From Actinoplanes auranticolor (GTDB taxonomy: Bacteria; Actinomycetota; Actinomycetes; Mycobacteriales; Micromonosporaceae), in contig NZ_BOQL01000032.1 of NCBI RefSeq assembly GCF_018332655.1, positions 1 through 64,000 on the forward strand: a DNA stretch of 64,000 nucleotides, read 5' to 3'. The translations under genes were made by a program, and so were the position numbers. Below are positions 33,760-41,546 of this stretch, piece after piece; positions within the stretch are counted from its first letter, which is position 1, and the number at the start of each line of letters is the position of its first letter. The notes beneath the pieces were generated by a model, which was given only the letters and a program-made list of their open reading frames with translations, did not search any database and was not told where the DNA came from.

Positions 33760-35004
33760 GTGGTCAACGAGTCAACACGGACGTCCGTCCCGGGTCAGCG
33801 GACCCCATCCGATCCGCTGGTCGGGACGGACCCCGATCCCCGGGGCCGGCAGGACGGGCTGGGCTGGGTCACCCGCGCCATCTTCGGTGATCCCCGGCTA
33901 CGGGTCACCGTCGGCGACGACCCGGCCGCCACCGTCCGGTACGCGGTCATCCCGTCCCTGGACCACGCCCGCTTCCTGCTGCCGCTGGCCTCCCGCAAGG
34001 TCACCGCGGCGTCCCTGCTGGCGTACAACGCCCTGCGGCCGCCCAAGGTCCGGGCCGGCCGGGCCGCCGTCGGTCTGCTGGCCCGCGTCGGCGCCCTCGG
34101 CCTGACCCGGGCGCCCGTCCTCTCCGTGCACGCCCCGGAGCGTGAGCTGCTGCTCTCCTCGTTCCTGGCCGACCAACTCGGGCAGGCGGAGCTGCACGCG
34201 GCGATCGGCATCCGGCCGCCCGACCCGCACCACAAGCCCACCCTGCAGCTCTTCGACGCCGACGGCCGGCCCCGCGGTTACGCGAAGATCGGCTGGAACG
34301 ACGGCACCCGGGCCATGGTCCGCGCGGAGGCCGCCACCCTGACGGAGCTGCCGGCCGGTAACGGCTTCCCGCCCGCACCGAGGCTGATCCTGCACACCCG
34401 GTGGAACGGTCGGGAGATCGCCGTCATCGAGCCGATGCCCCGCCGGGTACGCCGGATCAGCAAACCCGACACTCCCCGCCTGGACGCGATGCTGGCGGTC
34501 GCCCGGTGGGGATCACCCGCCACCGCGGCACAGCCCGTGACGGCACTGCTGGCCGGCTGGCGGGCGCGGGCGGAGGGCGCCGATCCCCGCATCCACGCCG
34601 TCATCGACAAGCTCGATCCGGAGCTGACGCTGGAGTTCGGCCACTGGCACGGCGACTGGGTCCCGTGGAACATGGCCCGGCACCAGGGCGGCCTGCTGGT
34701 CTGGGACTGGGAGAACAGCGCGCCGGGCGTGCCGATCGGCTTCGACCTGGCCCATCAGGCGTTCCAGACGACCCTGTCGACGCGCGGACGGCCCGCGGCC
34801 GAGTGTGCGGCGGCCGTGGACGAGGCGTTGCGGCGCCACGGGGCCGCCCTGGGTCTGGCCGACCCGGTCCGGCAGCGGTTCGTCGCGGACGCCTACCTGG
34901 TGGAGCTGTGGCTGCGGACGTACGAGCTGTCGGGCGGGGGCGCGGGCTGGAACCCGAAGCTGCACCCCGCCCTGCTCGACATCCTCGGCGAGCGGCTGCC
35001 CTAG
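33760..35004 (+). CDS. Phosphotransferase (APH)-fold protein at the EPS locus, substrate unknown
   Basis: 414 aa from GTG 33760; TATCGT at 33747-33752 ends 7 nt before it. Residues 1-140 match no domain I know. Around residue 170 a kinase-like N-lobe strand GYAKIGWNDGTRAMVRAEAATL has the Lys/Glu pair; around residue 300 FGHWHGDWVPWNMARHQGGL has HGDWVPWN (HxDxxxxN catalytic loop), and LVWDWENSAPG carries the metal Asp-x-Glu. It follows GH16 on the same strand. Its stop shares the CTAG with the stop of the sulfotransferase on the other strand. May phosphorylate a sugar or lipid intermediate; inference only. Confidence 0.7.
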   Translation: MVNESTRTSVPGQRTPSDPLVGTDPDPRGRQDGLGWVTRAIFGDPRLRVTVGDDPAATVRYAVIPSLDHARFLLPLASRKVTAASLLAYNALRPPKVRAGRAAVGLLARVGALGLTRAPVLSVHAPERELLLSSFLADQLGQAELHAAIGIRPPDPHHKPTLQLFDADGRPRGYAKIGWNDGTRAMVRAEAATLTELPAGNGFPPAPRLILHTRWNGREIAVIEPMPRRVRRISKPDTPRLDAMLAVARWGSPATAAQPVTALLAGWRARAEGADPRIHAVIDKLDPELTLEFGHWHGDWVPWNMARHQGGLLVWDWENSAPGVPIGFDLAHQAFQTTLSTRGRPAAECAAAVDEALRRHGAALGLADPVRQRFVADAYLVELWLRTYELSGGGAGWNPKLHPALLDILGERLP

Positions 35005-35888
35005 CTCCAGTCGAAGGTCATACCCAGCCGCTCGGCCAGGGCCGCGTTGTGCGGGCGGTAGTACGCCGTCAGCTCGGCCCGGACGTCGTCGTCCATACCC
35101 TTGCTGGGCCGGTCGTTGAAGACGTCGTACGCGCCCAGGTCGTACGGCGGCAGCCCGATGAAGTCCAGGATCCGCGCGTACGTGGCCGCGGGCTCGCGGT
35201 ACAGCGTCTCGCTCGCCACGAACAGCAGCTGCTCCCGGTCGAAGTGGTCCAGCCAGGGCGTCAGATGCTCCAGATAGCGGCCCCGCGCCCGGTACGAATA
35301 CCAGTCGTAGGACTCGCTGAAGTAGTTCGGGTCGGCGAGCAGCTTCTCCCGCTCCCCCGCCGTCCGCGACTCCTCCGCCGCCAGCGCCGCCGCGAAGTCC
35401 AGCGGCTCCACGCCCTCGGTACGCCGTTCCTTCCAGTGCGAGTACGCCCGTTCCACCGGGTCCCGCAGCAGCACGACCATCCGGGCCCGCGGCATCAGCT
35501 GCGCGACCCGGGACGCCACCAGGGGATGGAACATGTACAGCGGGGCGGCCTCGCCCACCTTCGGCGGAGCGCCGTGCTTGCGATGCAGCGCCGCCCGCTG
35601 TTTCACCGTCGGGAAGTGCGAGCGGTACCACGCCTCACCGCGCGGCCAGTTCTCCTCGAAGTAGTGCGAGGTCTTGGTGTTCCACGCGGGGAAGAGCCGC
35701 GGCACCAGCGGGTGCTGGATCAGATACCGCCACAGCGACGTGGTGCCGCCGCGCTTCGTGCCGATCACCAGGAAGTCCGGCAGCGGCCGCTGGTCGCTGG
35801 TGCGTTCGCCGTAGCGGACCAGCAGCTCGCGGACCTGTTCCTTGGCGCCGCGGGGGGCGACGCTCTTGATCCGGTCCTTCACGGTCAC
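35001..35888 (-). CDS. Sulfotransferase (PAPS-dependent), EPS locus
   Basis: 295 aa. GTG 35888 is chosen because AGGAGGT lies 6 nt before it; the frame is open further upstream but overlaps the flippase gene. PAPS-binding 5'-PSB loop TKRGGTTS at residues 44-51 (in DFLVIGTKRGGTTSLWRYL) and 3'-PB motif RDPVERAYS at 142-150. FFESYDW-like and RGRYLEHLTPWLDHF segments suit bacterial heparan/carbohydrate-type sulfotransferases. Transfers sulfate from PAPS to a hydroxyl or amine, here probably of the exopolysaccharide. Overlaps the flippase by GTGA; last gene of the EPS operon. Confidence 0.88.
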   Translation of the reverse strand: MTVKDRIKSVAPRGAKEQVRELLVRYGERTSDQRPLPDFLVIGTKRGGTTSLWRYLIQHPLVPRLFPAWNTKTSHYFEENWPRGEAWYRSHFPTVKQRAALHRKHGAPPKVGEAAPLYMFHPLVASRVAQLMPRARMVVLLRDPVERAYSHWKERRTEGVEPLDFAAALAAEESRTAGEREKLLADPNYFSESYDWYSYRARGRYLEHLTPWLDHFDREQLLFVASETLYREPAATYARILDFIGLPPYDLGAYDVFNDRPSKGMDDDVRAELTAYYRPHNAALAERLGMTFDWS

Positions 35889-37414
35889 GACGAGACCTCC
35901 TGAGTCGGTGCCGGCCGGAGCTGTGCCCGGACGTTGTGCAGGGCCGCGCGGACGCGGCGGTCGGCGAGGGCGGTGAGGCCGGCGGCGGCGATGACGCCGA
36001 GGGTGACGGCCAGGCCGGGCAGGCCACGGCCGGCGATCAGGACACCGGTCCCGGCCGCGGCGCCGGTCGCGGCGATCGCCACGCCGGCGGCGAGCACGAG
36101 GGTACGGCCGAACAGCGGCTCGCCCAGCGCCCGCCGGGCCAGGACCGCGGCCAGCACGTTCTCGCAGACGATGCCGAGCGACCAGGCGACCGCCGCCCCC
36201 AGGGCACCGTGCCGCGGGATCAGCACCACGCACGCGACCACGTTGAGCAGCAGCCCGGCGACGGTGGCGAGCAGGTGCCCCCGGCTGTTGCCGCTCATCA
36301 GCAGCACGGTCTGCACCAGCCCGACGCCGACGTTGACGAGCATCGCCACGGCCAGGACGGCCATCGGGGTGGCACCGGCGGAGAACTCACGGCCGAACAG
36401 CGCCAGGAAGGCCGGCGCGAACACCGCCAGGACCAGGTAGGCCGGCCAGGAGAGCGCGACGATCCACAGGGTGGTCCGCCGGTAGACCCGGGCGGCGTCG
36501 GCGCGCCGGTCGGCACCGAGCAGCCGGGACAGCTGCGGCGCGATGGCCACCCGCAGCCCTTGCATGATCAGCAGACCGGCCAGCACGTACCGGCCGACGG
36601 CGGCGAACACACCGGCCTCCGCCTGGGTGGCCAGGGCACCGGTGAGCAGGACGCCGACCCACATGCTGCCGGCGTCGATCGCCACCGAGGCGGCCCGGGG
36701 CAGTGCGAAGCCCCAGAAGGTCCGCCAGTCGGCGCGGCCGGAGCGCAGGCTCGCACCCGCACCCAGGCCGAGCGGGCGGACGACCAGGACCAGGGCCAGC
36801 ACGAGCGCCGCACCCAGCGGCAGCAGCCAGCCGCCGAAGCCGAGCAGCAGCCCGCCGCCGGTCAGCACCGCGGCGATCATCAGGACCGGCCGGGCGATCG
36901 GCACGAACAGGAACTGCACGCCGACGTACGCCGACACGGAGCGGGTGGCCCGGACGGCCGCGAGCAGCACGGTGGAAGCCACCACCAGCGGCACGCCGAC
37001 GGCCGCGAGACGGATCAGCGCGGCGCCGTCCGGGTCGTCGAGCAGCGCCCGCGCGACCGGGCCGGCCGTCAGCACCCCGGCCCCGGCCACCGCCAGGGCG
37101 AGACCGAACGTCGGCAGCACAGCCAGCGGCAGCAGCCGGGCCGCGTCACCCTGCGGGCCGAGCCGGCGCCGCGGGATCGCCCACATCAGGCCGGTGTCCG
37201 CGCCGAGGCAGCAGATCGCCCCGGCGATGGTCACCAGGCCGATGACGCTGAACAGCGCGCCGGAGCCGTCGGCGCCGAAGGCCCGGACGATGACGGTGGT
37301 GAGCACAAAACCGAAGGCGCCGTTGACGGCCGCGCCGACCAGACCGACGGCTCCGCTGCGGGTGCTACGGCGTACCTCGGTGTCGGCCGGACCGGGCGCG
37401 GCGACCGTCGTCAT
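35885..37414 (-). CDS. Wzx-like polysaccharide flippase (MATE/MOP superfamily)
   Basis: 509 aa from ATG 37414, preceded by a strong AAGGAGGT and overlapping the polymerase stop (ATGA). About 14 TM helices: GAVGLVGAAVNGAFGFVLTT, FSVIGLVTIAGAICCLGADT, VLPTFGLALAVAGAGVLTAG and so on through LPGLAVTLGVIAAAGLTALA. The RSGAVGLVGA N terminus and RAFGADGSGALFSV are the usual opening of oligosaccharide flippases. Moves the lipid-linked repeat unit across the membrane for polymerisation by the neighbouring Wzy-like protein. Confidence 0.88.
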   Translation of the reverse strand: MTTVAAPGPADTEVRRSTRSGAVGLVGAAVNGAFGFVLTTVIVRAFGADGSGALFSVIGLVTIAGAICCLGADTGLMWAIPRRRLGPQGDAARLLPLAVLPTFGLALAVAGAGVLTAGPVARALLDDPDGAALIRLAAVGVPLVVASTVLLAAVRATRSVSAYVGVQFLFVPIARPVLMIAAVLTGGGLLLGFGGWLLPLGAALVLALVLVVRPLGLGAGASLRSGRADWRTFWGFALPRAASVAIDAGSMWVGVLLTGALATQAEAGVFAAVGRYVLAGLLIMQGLRVAIAPQLSRLLGADRRADAARVYRRTTLWIVALSWPAYLVLAVFAPAFLALFGREFSAGATPMAVLAVAMLVNVGVGLVQTVLLMSGNSRGHLLATVAGLLLNVVACVVLIPRHGALGAAVAWSLGIVCENVLAAVLARRALGEPLFGRTLVLAAGVAIAATGAAAGTGVLIAGRGLPGLAVTLGVIAAAGLTALADRRVRAALHNVRAQLRPAPTQEVSS

Positions 37415-38775
37415 GCCGGCACCTCCTTCACGCTGCGGTTGACCGGTCCGTCCACGGCCGCCAGGCCGAGGCCGAGGGCGAAGAACAGCACCGACATGTT
37501 CGGGTCGATGTAGGAGTAGAACGGCGTCACGATCGCCGCGATGATCGGCAGCGCGCTGAGCCACAGCCCGGCCGGTGTCACGGCGGCCGCCAGCCGGCGC
37601 GCGATCACCAGCAGCAGCAGGTAGAAGCAGATCGTCGCCGGGATGCCGTGGCTGTAGAGCAGCTGCCAGATCATGCCCTGGGTGCCCAGCGGTTCGGACG
37701 CGTGCGTGGTGTCGACCGAGTTCGGCTGCCCGAAGCCCAGCAGGGGCGAGCGCACGACCGCGGCCCAGGTCTGCACGTACAGGTCGAAGCGGTCCGAGGT
37801 GGTGTCGGTGCTCGAGGTGCGGTTGGTGATCAGGTCGAAGACCGGGATGAACAGCGTGACGATCCAGCCGATCAGCATGATGCCCACGACCGGCAGCAGC
37901 AGCCGGACCCGGCCCCGCAGCACCTCCCGGAACAGCAGGTAGGCAACCCCGGCACCCAGGCCGATGAACATGCCACGGTTCAGCGTCAGGAATGCCGGGA
38001 CCAGCGACAACGGCAGGGAGACCAGGAGCACGATGCGCATCGGGCCGCGACGCACCGACATCAGGTATGCGAGCACGAACGGCACCAGGAAGCTGTACGC
38101 CGTACCCCAGTTGTTCGTGTACGGGTACGGCGCCGCCGGCCGGTAGATCGGGTTACGGCTGAACTTGTTGAACTCCGTCGAGTCCAGGTGGGTGATGTCG
38201 AGGATGTACCGCTCGGCCTGCACGGCGTGCGGCAGCACCAGCTCGAACGGGCTCGGGGAGCTGAACGTCGGCAGCAGCACCCCGAGCCAGCCCAGCGCCA
38301 CCATCGACAGCCAGAAGATCGCCAGCGGGTTGGCCACCCTGGCCCAGGGCACACCGTCACGAATCAGGTTGTAGACATAGATCCCGACCAGCAGACCGGT
38401 GATCAGGTGACCGAGCCGCAGGCCGAAGACGAGCAGGTTGGTGACATGGTCCAGGCGGGTGGCGCTGACCGTGACGATGCCCAGGAAGATCAGCCAGAGC
38501 ACGGTGCCGGTGGGCAGCCGGATGTTGCCGCGCGACGTGAGAAGGGTCAGCAGCACCGCGCCGAACAGCGGCCAGACGAAGTAGAAGACCCCGAGCCCCC
38601 ACCAGAGCGGCAGCAGCGCGAACATGCCGGCGATCGGCCACACCGGGAGCTTGGCCTGGCGTACCGCCCAGGCGCCGGGCTCGAGCACACCCGGCTCGAC
38701 CAGGGCGACCGCGCGGGCCCGGGCCGGCGCGGTCGCCCGCGCGAGCCGCCGGCCGCGCACGATCGTCCTGGCCAC
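37411..38775 (-). CDS. O-antigen ligase/Wzy-like polymerase
   Basis: 454 aa, GTG 38775, 3 nt after the GT2 gene. About 11-12 TM helices (LPVWPIAGMFALLPLWWGLG, VLLTLLTSRGNIRLPTGTVL, IFWLSMVALGWLGVLLPTF, PFVLAYLMSVRRG, VSLPLSLVPAFLTLNRGMFIG, LLLPVVGIMLIGWIVTLFIP). A large external loop holds VLPHAVQAERYILDITHLDS. The Wzy_C-type stretch LTLNRGMFIGLGAGVAYLLF and the following periplasmic RFDLYVQTWAAVVRSPLLGF are typical of O-antigen ligase/polymerase proteins. Joins repeat units of the EPS on the outer face. Confidence 0.85.
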   Translation of the reverse strand: MARTIVRGRRLARATAPARARAVALVEPGVLEPGAWAVRQAKLPVWPIAGMFALLPLWWGLGVFYFVWPLFGAVLLTLLTSRGNIRLPTGTVLWLIFLGIVTVSATRLDHVTNLLVFGLRLGHLITGLLVGIYVYNLIRDGVPWARVANPLAIFWLSMVALGWLGVLLPTFSSPSPFELVLPHAVQAERYILDITHLDSTEFNKFSRNPIYRPAAPYPYTNNWGTAYSFLVPFVLAYLMSVRRGPMRIVLLVSLPLSLVPAFLTLNRGMFIGLGAGVAYLLFREVLRGRVRLLLPVVGIMLIGWIVTLFIPVFDLITNRTSSTDTTSDRFDLYVQTWAAVVRSPLLGFGQPNSVDTTHASEPLGTQGMIWQLLYSHGIPATICFYLLLLVIARRLAAAVTPAGLWLSALPIIAAIVTPFYSYIDPNMSVLFFALGLGLAAVDGPVNRSVKEVPA

Positions 38776-38778
38776 CGC

Positions 38779-39735
38779 TCAGATCCCCTTGCCGCGCTTC
38801 TGGGCCATCCGCAGCACCCGCTCGCCGGTCATCAGACCGAGGATCACCGGCACCGTGACCAGCACGCGCTTCTCCCGGGGGTTCAGCCGGACGACGGCGG
38901 CGAGCTCCTTGACCGCCTCGGTGCGCCGGTTGCCCGACGCCAGCGCGAACGCGATCTGCCCGCGCAGCCGGGCCATCCCGGCCCGGCTGGTGGCCAGCTC
39001 CGGGTGCTTGCCGATGAGGTAGCGCTGGGCCTCGACGATGGTCGCCCACCGTCCGAAGTAGAACGAGCCACCGTGCCAGTCGACGATGACCAGCGCCTGC
39101 CGGACCACCGCGATCGGCGTGTGGGCCGACACCCGCAGCAGCCACTCGTAGTCCTCGCTGTAGCCGCCGGGAATGCCCTCGTCGACCTCACCGGCCGCGG
39201 CCCACGTGGAACGGCGCACCAGCATCGTGCTGGAGTGCACCTCCATCACCCGGTCGGCGAGCAGCTCCTCGTGCACGACCCGGTCGCGGTCCAGCACGCG
39301 TTCCTTGTCGATGCCCGGTCCGCGCAGCCGCAGCCCGCAGCTCACCGCGCCGACGGCCGGGTCGGCGAGCTCCTCGACCTGGCGGCTGAGCTTGGTGGGC
39401 AGCCAGATGTCGTCGTCGTCGCAGAAGGCCAGCAGCTCGCCGGTCGCCGCCTCCACGCCGCTGTTGCGGCCGCCGGGCAGCCCCTGGCGGCGGGTGTTGG
39501 CGATCAGCTTCAGCGCCCGGTCGGGGCCGACCGGCACGTCGAGGTCGCGCACCTCGACGTGGTCGTAGACCACGACGCACTCGACCCGGCCCGGATAGTC
39601 CTGGCCGAGGATGCTGGCCACGGCGCGTTCCAGCAGCCCGGGCCGGTCGCGGGTGGCGACGACGACGCTGATCTCCGGGTACGTCGGTGGCACGGCCTGC
39701 TCCCCTGCGCTGTCGGACATGGCGTTCTCAGGCAC
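38779..39735 (-). CDS. Glycosyltransferase family 2
   Basis: 318 aa from GTG 39735, with GGAGG (plus 39741-39745) 5 nt before it; ATG 39720 is an alternative. GT-A fold: EISVVVATRDRPGLLERAVA at the N terminus, DYPGRVECVVVYD, GGRNSGVEAATGELLAFCDD, with the metal-binding DxD-like DDDDIWLP near residue 118. Cytoplasmic or membrane-associated. Adds one sugar to the lipid-linked repeat unit. Overlaps the Wzz gene stop by 8 nt, so it is part of the wzz-GT2-wzy-wzx-sulfotransferase operon. Confidence 0.9.
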   Translation of the reverse strand: MPENAMSDSAGEQAVPPTYPEISVVVATRDRPGLLERAVASILGQDYPGRVECVVVYDHVEVRDLDVPVGPDRALKLIANTRRQGLPGGRNSGVEAATGELLAFCDDDDIWLPTKLSRQVEELADPAVGAVSCGLRLRGPGIDKERVLDRDRVVHEELLADRVMEVHSSTMLVRRSTWAAAGEVDEGIPGGYSEDYEWLLRVSAHTPIAVVRQALVIVDWHGGSFYFGRWATIVEAQRYLIGKHPELATSRAGMARLRGQIAFALASGNRRTEAVKELAAVVRLNPREKRVLVTVPVILGLMTGERVLRMAQKRGKGI

Positions 39736-41410
39736 CTCGGCCTCCGGTGAGCACGAAGCCGACGGTCTGGGCCCCGGCGGAGCGCAGCCGGTCGACCAGC
39801 CGGGTCAGCTCGCCGTTACGGGTACGGTCGCGGGCCACCACGAGCACCGCCACCCCGGTCTGCGCGGCCCGTACGCCGCGCTCGTCGGTGTCGGACGGGG
39901 GTGCGTCGATGACCACCACCCCGGAGTCGGGCTCCTCGCCGAGGGCGCACAGCCGGACGACGCCGCCACCGATCAGCACGACCAGCAGCCGGCTGTCCGG
40001 GTCAGCCGCGCCGCTGCCCGCTGTGTTGGGGCCCGCCGCGACCACGGGCGTCTGCCGGACCGGTGCCTCCATGATCAGGGTGGCCTCGGGATCGGCGGAG
40101 GTGGTCTGCACCTGGGTGGGCGCGTCCGCGGTACGCAGGCCGGAGCCGGCGATCCGGGTGACGCCCGGCGCCGGGGTGGCCGCGGTGCCGCCCATGCCGA
40201 GCCGACCGGCGGTAGCCGAACCGTTCACCCCGGCCGGCGCGGACGGCGACAACGTGCGGGGGCGCGGCGGGGTGCGCTTCTGCGCAGCGAACAGCACCCG
40301 CTTCAGCTCCTCATGGCTCTCCGGCGGCGCGGCCAGCGTGACGTCCTGGCCGGCCTCGGCCAGCGCGACCGCCAGATTTCCGGTCACCGTCGTGCGGCCC
40401 TCGTCGTTGCGGCCGGAGAGCACGACGAGTGCGCGGTCGGGGTGCCGGTCGATCCACTTCAGCACGGCCAACGAGACGTACCGGGCGTCGGCCGCCGCCG
40501 CCTCGTCGTGGTGCCGGCCGACCGCGCGGACCACGCCGAGCGCCGGCAGCCCGATCAGGTCGGCGGCCTGGTCGACGGACCGGACCCGGCGGTCCAGGGC
40601 CTCCCGGGCGTGCGCGGCGACCATGCCCAGCAGCAGACCGCCGAGCACCGCGCCGAGCAGGTAGAGCAGGCCGGCGTCGTGACTGGACGGAATCGGCGAG
40701 CGGGCCGCGGCAGTGATCGAACCGGGGCTCAGATCGGCCGAGGACACCTTGGCGCGCGCGTTGGCCAGCTGGGCGATCTGGTCGTTGAGGGCGCTCACCT
40801 GGTCCAGCGTCGCCTGGGTACGCGGCGACGCGGTGTCCGTGCTGCTCTTCTGGTTGGGCAGCGCCTTCTGCACCGCCAGCCGCTGGCCCGTCACCTGCTT
40901 GATGGTGTTGTCGTAGGAGAGGATCAGCCCGGCCCGCTGCTGCTTGTAGATGTCCTCCCGGACGCGCAGGTAGGTCTCGGCCGCGGTGTTCGCCCCGGTG
41001 ATGGCGCTGCGCTCGCTGTCCCCGGCGTACTGGAAGCGCAGCACCTGGCCGCCCGTGGGCACCTCGGTGGTGAGCGACTCCCGGACCGCCTCGGGGTCAC
41101 GGTTGAGGATCCGCGCGGTCGAGTCGATGACGTCGTTGCCCAGCGCGATGCCGTTCTCGGCGGTCATGTTGATGGCCCGGTCCGCGCCGCTGGACGGCAG
41201 GGTGAACGGGTCGGTGACCACGGGACGCAGCACGACAACCGTTGTCGCGCGATACGTCGCCGGAAAGAAAAAGAGGTACGCGAGCACCGCGAGCGTGACG
41301 GCCGCGGTCGCGGTCAGCACGATGCGCCACCGGCGCAGCGGAATCCGTACGACGTCCGCGAAGCCGACGACCCGCTGCCGGCTCGCGGCGACGGAATCAG
41401 TCACATCCAT
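39728..41410 (-). CDS. Wzz chain-length determinant fused to a degenerate BY-kinase domain
   Basis: 560 aa from ATG 41410. Wzz domain: TM1 at about 30-50 (IVLTATAAVTLAVLAYLFFF), external coiled-coil region to about 240, TM2 at 246-265 (DAGLLYLLGAVLGGLLLGMV). The cytoplasmic part resembles a bacterial tyrosine kinase. However, Walker A reads SGRNDEGRTT (332-341) with Arg in place of the essential Lys, the A-prime VDAD motif is VTLAAPP, and there is no C-terminal Tyr cluster. Only Walker B VVVIDAPPS looks intact. A 100-residue Ala/Thr/Pro-rich insert (about 380-480) is unusual. Likely regulates EPS chain length without normal autokinase activity. Confidence 0.85.
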   Translation of the reverse strand: MDVTDSVAASRQRVVGFADVVRIPLRRWRIVLTATAAVTLAVLAYLFFFPATYRATTVVVLRPVVTDPFTLPSSGADRAINMTAENGIALGNDVIDSTARILNRDPEAVRESLTTEVPTGGQVLRFQYAGDSERSAITGANTAAETYLRVREDIYKQQRAGLILSYDNTIKQVTGQRLAVQKALPNQKSSTDTASPRTQATLDQVSALNDQIAQLANARAKVSSADLSPGSITAAARSPIPSSHDAGLLYLLGAVLGGLLLGMVAAHAREALDRRVRSVDQAADLIGLPALGVVRAVGRHHDEAAAADARYVSLAVLKWIDRHPDRALVVLSGRNDEGRTTVTGNLAVALAEAGQDVTLAAPPESHEELKRVLFAAQKRTPPRPRTLSPSAPAGVNGSATAGRLGMGGTAATPAPGVTRIAGSGLRTADAPTQVQTTSADPEATLIMEAPVRQTPVVAAGPNTAGSGAADPDSRLLVVLIGGGVVRLCALGEEPDSGVVVIDAPPSDTDERGVRAAQTGVAVLVVARDRTRNGELTRLVDRLRSAGAQTVGFVLTGGRGA

Positions 41411-41468
41411 GAGTCGTCTCTCCCCGACATGTCTGCAGTTGTGTGTCGGTACATCTGAGTCGCACCGA

Positions 41469-41509
41469 AACCTTCCCCGGCCGGCATCCTCGCGCGGCCG
41501 GGGAAGGTT
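41469..41509. terminator. Strong hairpin between beta-propeller and wzz genes
   Basis: AACCTTCCCCGGCCG (41469-41483) pairs perfectly with CGGCCGGGGAAGGTT (41495-41509); 11-nt loop. It follows the beta-propeller stop (41547, minus strand) and precedes the wzz start (41410), splitting the EPS locus into at least two transcripts unless read through. Confidence 0.8.
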
Positions 41510-41546
41510 ACGCAACAGAGAGTCGTCGCTCCGACGACAATCCGTG

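Noticed and set aside
37648..39750. 700-codon plus-strand open frame across wzy and the GT2 gene
   Set aside because: Composition (Arg, Gln, Gly, His, Asp) is that of an antisense shadow, and both real genes beneath have clear domains and coupled starts.
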